19,513 nt of DNA, taken from CALNBC01 sp050945915 (lineage in GTDB: Bacteria; Bacillota; Clostridia; Christensenellales; CALWSW01). The position numbers and the translations under genes are program-made. The notes under the pieces were generated by a model. It saw only the letters and a list, made by a program, of their open reading frames with translations. It made no database searches and was not told the origin of the DNA. This document shows, one piece after another, positions 14,625-19,513 of the stretch. How positions within the stretch are numbered: position 1 is the stretch's first letter; each line of letters begins with the position of its first letter. The stretch lies in assembly GCA_050945915.1 (NCBI GenBank), contig JBMNTV010000038.1, positions 1 to 19,513 of the forward strand, in the 5' to 3' direction.

Positions 14625-15980
14625 ATGAAGCAATTGATGGTGACGGAAATGCGAAAAAGTAAGCGAAAAATCATTTGTGCGATTGTTTTTTTGGCGTTGT
14701 TGGCATTGCTGCCTGTTTCTTCGTTTGCGGAAACGAACAAGGCGGTCCTCGATGCCTGCAACAGCGTGGTCAGAATCCTGTCCTATTCCAGCTACACGGA
14801 GGAGGCTGCCACCGGAACAGGCTTTGCCGTGGGACCGGCGGACCGGCCGGTGGAGCTGATCGTGACGAACTGCCACGTCATCGTCGACTCTGACGGAAAC
14901 ATCTGCGACAGCATCTATGTCGTGCTGGAGGATCTGGAGCATACGGATACCGTGCTCGTCGCGGAGCCGGTGGCGTATGACGGCAGAATCGACTACGCGA
15001 TTCTTTCGATTGAGCCGACCTCGGCGCGAAAGCCCATGGCGCTGATGTCTTCCACAACCGTCGAGCGGTCGGAAACCGTATATGCCCTGGGCTTTCCCGG
15101 CGTTTCGGATTCGCTGAACGATGCGGGGGATATTTTGCCCTCCACCATTGAGGACATCACCATCACCAGGGGGATCGTCGGCAAGACCAATGCCCAGTTC
15201 GACGGCGTCAGTTACATCCAAAGCGACTGCACGATCAACAGCGGGAACTCCGGCGGCCCGCTTGTGACGGATGATGGCATCTGCATTGGCATCAACACCT
15301 TCTCTGCGAACCTTGGGGTGTCCACTTTTGGCTCAATCTATATCGATTATGTGATGGATGTTCTGAACCAAGCGGGAGTCCCCTTTATCCAGGTCGGCGC
15401 GGACAGCTCCCCTGACCCCGGCTTGTCTTCCTACTTGGATATAGGCGAGCAGCAGCCGTTGACCAACCCCTTCTTGGGAATGAGCACCGAAGCGATCATT
15501 GCGATTTGTGTCGTGGTGGTCCTGCTCGTCTTCAGCACGATTTATATGGTGAGGCGGGCGAAGAATTCGACCGGCCGGGCGGGGTACGTCAGAAGAAAGA
15601 AGGCGGCCAAGCAGGATGTCGAAGCCGTCCCCTACGAATCCTTCGTGGAATACCAGGCCAGAAAGGAAGCGGAGCGTTTTGTGATTCGCTGCGTTTCGGG
15701 TTTGTTCGAAGGGAATGAATATGATGTGGAAGAAAGCATTCTGTTCGGAAGGGATGCCGCCACCTGCAACATCGTGTATCCCGATGGAACGCCGGGTATC
15801 AGCACGCTGCATTGCAAGCTCCTCGCTTCCAGGGAGGGATTGGCGATCATGGATCTTGACTCGAGCTATGGCACCTTCCTGGCGGACGGAACAAGGCTTA
15901 CGCCCTATCAGCCGTACAGCCTGAGAAGCGGCGATTCCTTCTATCTGGCCACGAAGGAAAACGCCTTCACGGTGCTTTAA
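14625..15980 (+). CDS. Secreted trypsin-like serine protease with membrane anchor and cytoplasmic FHA domain
   Basis: 451 residues. Signal peptide (about 10-35, cut after SFA). Extracellular chymotrypsin/HtrA-like domain (about 40-255): GTGFAV, catalytic His84 (TNCHVI), Asp123 (RIDYAIL), Ser209 (NSGNSGGP). There is no PDZ domain, unlike HtrA. Then a linker, a membrane helix (about 289-309) with basic stop-transfer residues (RRAK...RRKK), and a cytoplasmic FHA domain (about 351-451): FGR with R376, S393-T-L-H396, and S413-S-Y-G-T417. The first ATG is three bases after the PP2C stop; ATG codons at 14637 and 14649 give shorter N termini and the last makes the cleaner signal peptide, so the start is uncertain. 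The FHA domain can bind a phosphoprotein made by the kinase. This links cytoplasmic phosphorylation with an extracellular protease. Confidence 0.9.
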   Translation: MKQLMVTEMRKSKRKIICAIVFLALLALLPVSSFAETNKAVLDACNSVVRILSYSSYTEEAATGTGFAVGPADRPVELIVTNCHVIVDSDGNICDSIYVVLEDLEHTDTVLVAEPVAYDGRIDYAILSIEPTSARKPMALMSSTTVERSETVYALGFPGVSDSLNDAGDILPSTIEDITITRGIVGKTNAQFDGVSYIQSDCTINSGNSGGPLVTDDGICIGINTFSANLGVSTFGSIYIDYVMDVLNQAGVPFIQVGADSSPDPGLSSYLDIGEQQPLTNPFLGMSTEAIIAICVVVVLLVFSTIYMVRRAKNSTGRAGYVRRKKAAKQDVEAVPYESFVEYQARKEAERFVIRCVSGLFEGNEYDVEESILFGRDAATCNIVYPDGTPGISTLHCKLLASREGLAIMDLDSSYGTFLADGTRLTPYQPYSLRSGDSFYLATKENAFTVL

Positions 15981-16005
15981 CAGAATCCATTCGGCTGATG
16001 GAAGG

Positions 16006-16031
16006 GAATCCGGCGCGTTTGCGCCGGATTC
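16006..16031. terminator. Perfect GC-rich hairpin after the protease gene
   Basis: GAATCCGGCGC (16006-16016) / GCGCCGGATTC (16021-16031), 11 perfect pairs with loop GTTT, 25 bases after the stop. There is no T run on either side, so it is not a classical intrinsic terminator; it may stabilise the transcript end or work with Rho. In the rest of 15981-16295 I see only the promoter listed next. Confidence 0.6.
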
Positions 16032-16237
16032 GCCACGTTCTGCGGGTTAAGGCTTTTCGCTGTATGCATCGGGTCCGATCGATGGAAACATCCTTGGCGG
16101 GTGCTGCGCCCGACTGAAAATCACGTTGCCAAAAAAGCCGGATGGGCGGTTTTGAAAAGGCAAATGATGGTAAGCGCCCTGCCGGTGGAACCATATTTTT
16201 GGTTTCACGCTGGCTTTTTGCGCTGGATTTGGTAAAC

Positions 16238-16265
16238 TTGATGGAGTAAACGGCTCTGGTTTAAT
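16238..16265 (+). promoter_or_regulatory. Probable promoter of the dehydrogenase gene
   Basis: TTGATG (16238-16243), 16 bases, TTTAAT (16260-16265) with TG at 16257-16258. Predicted start near 16272; the strong site AGGAGG (16282-16287) is eight bases before the ATG at 16296. The -35 overlaps a GATGGAGTA sequence (16240-16248) identical to the PadR-operon half-site. Confidence 0.45.
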
Positions 16266-16295
16266 CAAGGATTTCTTATACAGGAGGACGAATGG

Positions 16296-17390
16296 ATGAG
16301 CAAGCTAAAAGGAATCTTGCTGGGCGATGCGATGATCCCCTCCCCCGGCTTTGAAGGCGCGTGGGACAAGCACCTGGCCCCTTATGGCGAGAAGGTGTTC
16401 GTCGGCGACTGGGAAACCAACTGGGATGCCCTGCAGCGTCGGCGCCTTGTGGTGGAGCAGCGGGGGCCAGAGATTGAGCCCTGTGATCCTTTGATCCTCG
16501 AGCACGGAAAGGATGCCAACGTCCTTTGCGGCCTGTTCATCGCGTGTTCCTCCAAGGTCATGGACGCCATGCCCAACCTACGCATGATCGGCGTCTGCCG
16601 TGCGGGGCTGGAAAACGTCAACGTCGCCGAAGCGACCAAGCGTGGCATCCTGGTTTTCAACGTCATGGGAAGAAATGCCCAGGCGGTCAGCGATTTTGCT
16701 GTCGGCCTGATGTTGGCGGAAGCCAGAAACAGCGCCCGGGCCTTCCATGCCATCAAGACCGGGCAATGGCGCAAGAAGTTTTCAAACAGCGAATTTGTCC
16801 CCGAACTGGAAGGCAAGACCTTCGGCCTGGTCGGTTTTGGCTATATCGGCAGACTGGTTGCCAAAAAGCTCCGGGGCTGGGATCCCCGCATCCTGGTGTA
16901 CGATCCCTATGCGGATCCTGAGGGCATCAAGGCCGCGGGCTGCATCCCCGCAACGCTGGAAGAGGTGTTCAGCGAGTCCGATTTCGTCAGCCTGCACGCG
17001 CGATTGACCCCGGAAAACAAGGGCATGGTCGACGCCCGCCTGATCGGCATGATGAAGCCCACCGCCATCCTCGTGAACACCAGCCGCTCCGGCCTTGTGG
17101 ATCAGGACGCGCTCGTTGCCGCGCTGAGAGAAAAGCGCATCCTGGGCGCGGCGCTGGACGTGTTCGACATCGAGCCGCTCCCTGACGATTCCCCGTATCT
17201 GGAGCTGGATAACGTTACCCTGACCACCCACATCGCCGGAACCACCGCCGACGCTCTTGGAAAATCACCCTATTTGCTGATGAATGAGATGGCAAAGTTC
17301 CTCCGCGGCGAGGATTCCCCCTTCATCGTGAACCGGGAAGTGCTGGAGGATCCGGGGTTTATGGCCTGGCTGGAGAGTGTGCGCAAATAG
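16296..17390 (+). CDS. D-isomer-specific 2-hydroxyacid dehydrogenase (phosphoglycerate dehydrogenase-like)
   Basis: 364 residues. The family fold is clear: an N-terminal substrate/catalytic lobe (about 1-120 and the last 30 residues) around an NAD-binding Rossmann domain (about 130-320). Nucleotide motif G180-F-G-Y-I-G185, then VYDPY with Asp203, which favours NAD over NADP. Catalytic residues are in place: Arg264 (NTSRSGLVD), Glu293 (DVFDIEPLP) and His312 (THIAG). It would oxidise or reduce a D-2-hydroxyacid/2-oxoacid pair. No C-terminal ACT domain, so it is not a regulated serine-pathway SerA; the N terminus (PSPGFEGAWDKHLAPYGE) is longer than in lactate dehydrogenases and points to a sugar-acid type substrate (inference). 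ATG at 16296 preferred over an out-of-frame ATG at 16292. Single gene with its own promoter. Confidence 0.92.
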   Translation: MSKLKGILLGDAMIPSPGFEGAWDKHLAPYGEKVFVGDWETNWDALQRRRLVVEQRGPEIEPCDPLILEHGKDANVLCGLFIACSSKVMDAMPNLRMIGVCRAGLENVNVAEATKRGILVFNVMGRNAQAVSDFAVGLMLAEARNSARAFHAIKTGQWRKKFSNSEFVPELEGKTFGLVGFGYIGRLVAKKLRGWDPRILVYDPYADPEGIKAAGCIPATLEEVFSESDFVSLHARLTPENKGMVDARLIGMMKPTAILVNTSRSGLVDQDALVAALREKRILGAALDVFDIEPLPDDSPYLELDNVTLTTHIAGTTADALGKSPYLLMNEMAKFLRGEDSPFIVNREVLEDPGFMAWLESVRK

Positions 17391-17825
17391 TGGCGTGAGG
17401 TGCTGCGATGCTAGGTGCTCTTTTGTTTGAAGAAAGCGCGAAGAACACCAAGCGAAGTGGCCTGTGCTTGCGGCGCCAACGAGTCGAATGGAGCCCCACC
17501 GCCGCTGGGCTTGAACATTGGGCGTCAGGGCGAACCGCATTCGGACGGTCATTCTGGAACGCGCCGACTGTTTGCGACGTATCCCTGTTGTTCAGCGGGA
17601 GCATTATTCCAGAGGAGACGGCTCGCGCCTGCATCGCCCGAGAGCAACGCCAATGCGGGACACCAACAGAACTATTAGCGTTTTCCTAATGGGTGTGCGA
17701 AATGATAAAAAGAGTGGATTAACCCTCCCTTTGCCGTGAAAGCAGGAATCCACCAAGCCTCCCCTGACTTGCGGCTTTGCGGCATTCGCAGGATCCACTG
17801 CGCGTGCTTGATAAAAAATGCATAA
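17391..17825. other. Long gene-free stretch with several inverted repeats; possible structured RNA or repeat element
   Basis: No reading frame here has a ribosome binding site, a recognisable domain or normal residue make-up on either strand. Inverted repeats seen: GGTGCTCTT (17414-17422) / AAGAACACC (17441-17449) with one mismatch; GCGGCG (17470-17475) / CGCCGC (17500-17505); and GTGGATT (17714-17720) / AATCCAC (17747-17753). The last one is followed on the minus strand by CTCTTTTT, as in an intrinsic terminator for leftward transcription. The stretch ends at a strong bidirectional terminator. Confidence 0.4.
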
Positions 17826-17857
17826 ACTAAAATCCGCCGCTCGGGGCGGATTTTAGT
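17826..17857. terminator. Strong bidirectional terminator
   Basis: ACTAAAATCCGCC (17826-17838) / GGCGGATTTTAGT (17845-17857), 13 perfect pairs, loop GCTCGG, with T-rich 3' arm in both directions. Separates the dehydrogenase region from the surE unit. From 17858 to 18019 I see no gene or site. Confidence 0.85.
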
Positions 17858-18019
17858 GCTGTTTGCAGTCGTTTTTCGAAGGACAAAACGGGCTTTTGCA
17901 GAGATGTTTGCGTTTTTCGTTTGCTTCGAGGCCGCATTCCAACCGGGCTGAAAGGCGCTGCCGGCGCGCTGTGTCACGCAGGAAATCCTGCGACAAGATG
18001 CAGTTTGGGACAGTCATTA

Positions 18020-18048
18020 TTGCAAACGATCCCCATTCTTGCTAAAAT
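18020..18048 (+). promoter_or_regulatory. Promoter of the surE-rpiR unit
   Basis: TTGCAA (18020-18025), 17 bases, TAAAAT (18043-18048) preceded by TGC (extended -10). Predicted start near 18055, followed by GGAGG (18067-18071) before the ATG at 18078. Confidence 0.8.
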
Positions 18049-18077
18049 ACATGCTGAGAACAATTTGGAGGAAATGA

Positions 18078-18851
18078 ATGCGTATACTGATCAGCAACGA
18101 CGACGGAATTATGGCGCCGGGCATCAGGGCGCTTGCAGCAAGATTATCCAAAGAGCATGAAGTGACTGTTGTGGCTCCTTCAAAAGAGCAGAGCGGGGTG
18201 GGGCACAGCATCACTTATTTTAGGCCCATTTTTTCCCGTCCGCATCGCATTCCCGGGGTGGACGCGGCGGCTTACGCCGTGGACGGAAGCCCGGTGGACT
18301 GCGTCAAGTTCGCCTTCGGCTGCATCTTGGAGGAAAAGCCCGACCTTGTGGTTACCGGTATCAACCAGGGCTCGAACATCGGCGTGGACGTGTTTCCCTC
18401 CGGCACCGTCAATTCCGCCATCGCGGGCGTGATCGAAGGTGTGCCCGCCATCGCGGTCTCCCTTGCTGACTTTACCAGCAGCGAGTTCGAGGCCAGCGCA
18501 GAACTCGCCGCCCGACTGGTCAACTTTGTTCAGGAGCACCCCCTTCCCAAGGGCATGCTCCTGAACCTGAACGTTCCCGCGTTGCCCCTGGAGGAGATCA
18601 AAGGCCCCTGCGTCGTGCCCCTGGAATCCAAAGGGCTTCTCTTCCGCTATGAAACCCGCGAGAGCCCGATGAAAACATGCTACCATTGGCTCGCCATTGT
18701 CGGCGGCAGGGACTACCCGTGCGACGGGGAGACACCCAGCAGTGACGCCACCGCCATCGCCCGGGGTTATGCGAGCATCACGCCCATCAGAATCGACATG
18801 AGCGACCACGATTACATCGAGAAACTGAAAGAGACGGGGCATTTTATCTGA
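18078..18851 (+). CDS. surE: 5'/3'-nucleotidase SurE
   Basis: 257 residues, the usual SurE length. N terminus MRILISNDDG with metal ligands Asp8-Asp9, then VVAPSKEQSGVGHSIT with Ser39, DGSPVDCV (69-76), and VVTGINQGSNIG with Asn96: D8, D9, S39 and N96 are the canonical metal-site residues. The enzyme hydrolyses nucleoside 5'- and 3'-monophosphates in the cytoplasm and in some bacteria short polyphosphate; it is linked to stationary-phase survival and nucleotide salvage. Start ATG follows GGAGG with seven bases between. Downstream, after 29 bases, a MurR/RpiR regulator starts on the same strand, so the two are probably co-transcribed. SurE next to an RpiR regulator suggests use in a salvage or catabolic setting rather than the usual surE-pcm pairing. 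Confidence 0.96.
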   Translation: MRILISNDDGIMAPGIRALAARLSKEHEVTVVAPSKEQSGVGHSITYFRPIFSRPHRIPGVDAAAYAVDGSPVDCVKFAFGCILEEKPDLVVTGINQGSNIGVDVFPSGTVNSAIAGVIEGVPAIAVSLADFTSSEFEASAELAARLVNFVQEHPLPKGMLLNLNVPALPLEEIKGPCVVPLESKGLLFRYETRESPMKTCYHWLAIVGGRDYPCDGETPSSDATAIARGYASITPIRIDMSDHDYIEKLKETGHFI

Positions 18852-18880
18852 CCAAAGCCATTGCCTGAGAGGAGGCCTCT

Positions 18881-19513
18881 ATGGAACATAACGACCTTCT
18901 GCAATGCATCAACGCTTCCTATAAAACCATGAGCAAAGGGCAAAAGCAGATCGCCCAGTACATACTCGAAAATTACGACAAAGCGGCTTTCATCACCGCC
19001 TCGAAGATGGGCAGTCTTGTCGGGGTCAGCGAGTCCACCGTCGTGCGCTTCGCCTATGCCTTGGGGTACGACGGATACCCCGCCCTGCAGCGCTCCCTGC
19101 AGGAGCTGATCCGGAACAAGCTGACCAGCGTCCAGAGAATCCAGCTGACCGAGGACATTCAGGAAGGCGACGTTCTTAAGACCGTACTCAAGGCGGATAT
19201 GCACAACATCCGCGCCACCATCGAAAACGTGGACGAGCAGGCTTTCAACAAGGTGGTCACCGGCCTGCTTTCCGCAAAACGGGTCTATGTGCTGGGGCAG
19301 AGAAGCTCCACTCCGCTGGCGGAATTTTTCGGGTACTATTTGAATTTCGTGCTGGATAACGTGCGCATCGTGACCACCGGCACGGGGGACATCTTCGAAC
19401 AGATGATCCGTATCGAGGACGGGGACGTCTGCATTGGCATCAGCTTCCCCAGGTATTCCACCCGCACCGTCGAAGGAATGAAGTTTGCCAAGGGAAAAGG
19501 AGCGCGGGTTTTC
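18881..19513 (+). CDS. MurR/RpiR-family transcriptional regulator (3' end outside window)
   Basis: 211 codons are visible and the frame is open to the window end. Residues 1-75 are the HTH_6 DNA-binding domain of the RpiR family (MSKGQKQIAQYILENYD, then MGSLVGVSESTVVRFAYALGYDGYPALQRSLQ). From about 125 a SIS sugar-isomerase-like domain begins (AKRVYVLGQRSSTPLAEFFGYYLN, then EDGDVCIGISFPRYSTRTV), which binds phosphosugars. The full protein should be about 280 residues. The ATG is five bases after AGAGGAGG (18868-18875), part of a small hairpin AGAGG/CCTCT. It likely controls a sugar- or amino-sugar-phosphate catabolic operon beyond the window, with surE in the same transcript. Confidence 0.94.
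   Translation, partial: MEHNDLLQCINASYKTMSKGQKQIAQYILENYDKAAFITASKMGSLVGVSESTVVRFAYALGYDGYPALQRSLQELIRNKLTSVQRIQLTEDIQEGDVLKTVLKADMHNIRATIENVDEQAFNKVVTGLLSAKRVYVLGQRSSTPLAEFFGYYLNFVLDNVRIVTTGTGDIFEQMIRIEDGDVCIGISFPRYSTRTVEGMKFAKGKGARVF

Noticed and set aside
13479..15221. Long minus-strand frame of 580 codons
   Set aside because: Lies opposite the PP2C and protease genes, which have complete motifs; no ribosome binding site and a His/Gln/Asp-rich make-up typical of antisense shadow frames in GC-rich genes.
17359..17634. Minus-strand frames in the 17391-17825 gap (also 17265-17552)
   Set aside because: No ribosome binding site, no domain, overlapping frames of similar length on both strands; better treated as non-coding.
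18868..18880. AGAGG-AGG-CCTCT hairpin over the RpiR ribosome binding site as a control element
   Set aside because: Five pairs with a three-base loop made of the site itself; common by chance around purine-rich sites and not supported further.

Overview
The window reads as a chromosomal segment of a Gram-positive anaerobe of the Bacillota, most likely class Clostridia. The reasons are strong AGGAGG-type ribosome binding sites, -10/-35 promoters with 16-17 base spacing, a kinase with an extracellular repeat sensor of the DUF5050 type, PadR/HAAS and MurR/RpiR regulators, and a lipoprotein flavin reductase typical of gut anaerobes. No rRNA, tRNA, CRISPR array or intact transposase was seen. Genus cannot be fixed from the sequence alone.

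Left part (1-8000) is accessory DNA. It opens with the end of a phage structural gene and a phage lysis cassette: M15 peptidase endolysin, small membrane/coiled-coil protein and holin, ended by a terminator. A decayed SH3b relic on the minus strand follows. Then comes an AT-rich pair made of a LysR regulator and an exported FMN/FAD flavoprotein reductase. After it sits a frameshifted second copy of the holin 3' end, so the LysR-reductase pair is bracketed by two same-direction holin copies. A minus-strand type ISP restriction-modification gene, 5'-truncated and frameshifted at least twice, closes the region.

The middle (8130-10170) holds two regulatory units. One is a PadR repressor with a HAAS-type membrane protein, behind a promoter overlapped by three copies of a 9-base half-site. 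The other is a GntR/HutC regulator with its own clear promoter.

The core of interest (10390-15980) is a four-gene same-strand cassette: a membrane Ser/Thr kinase with a zinc ribbon and extracellular sensor, a zinc-ribbon FHA protein, a membrane-anchored PP2C phosphatase, and a secreted trypsin-like protease whose cytoplasmic tail is a second FHA domain. Writer, readers and eraser of phosphothreonine are encoded together with a protease joined to a reader domain across the membrane. This suggests phosphorylation-controlled proteolysis at the cell surface; the target is not visible.

The right end (16230-19513) has a D-2-hydroxyacid dehydrogenase, a 690-base gene-free stretch with several inverted repeats and a strong bidirectional terminator, then SurE nucleotidase and a MurR/RpiR regulator (cut by the window end) in one transcription unit with a good promoter.
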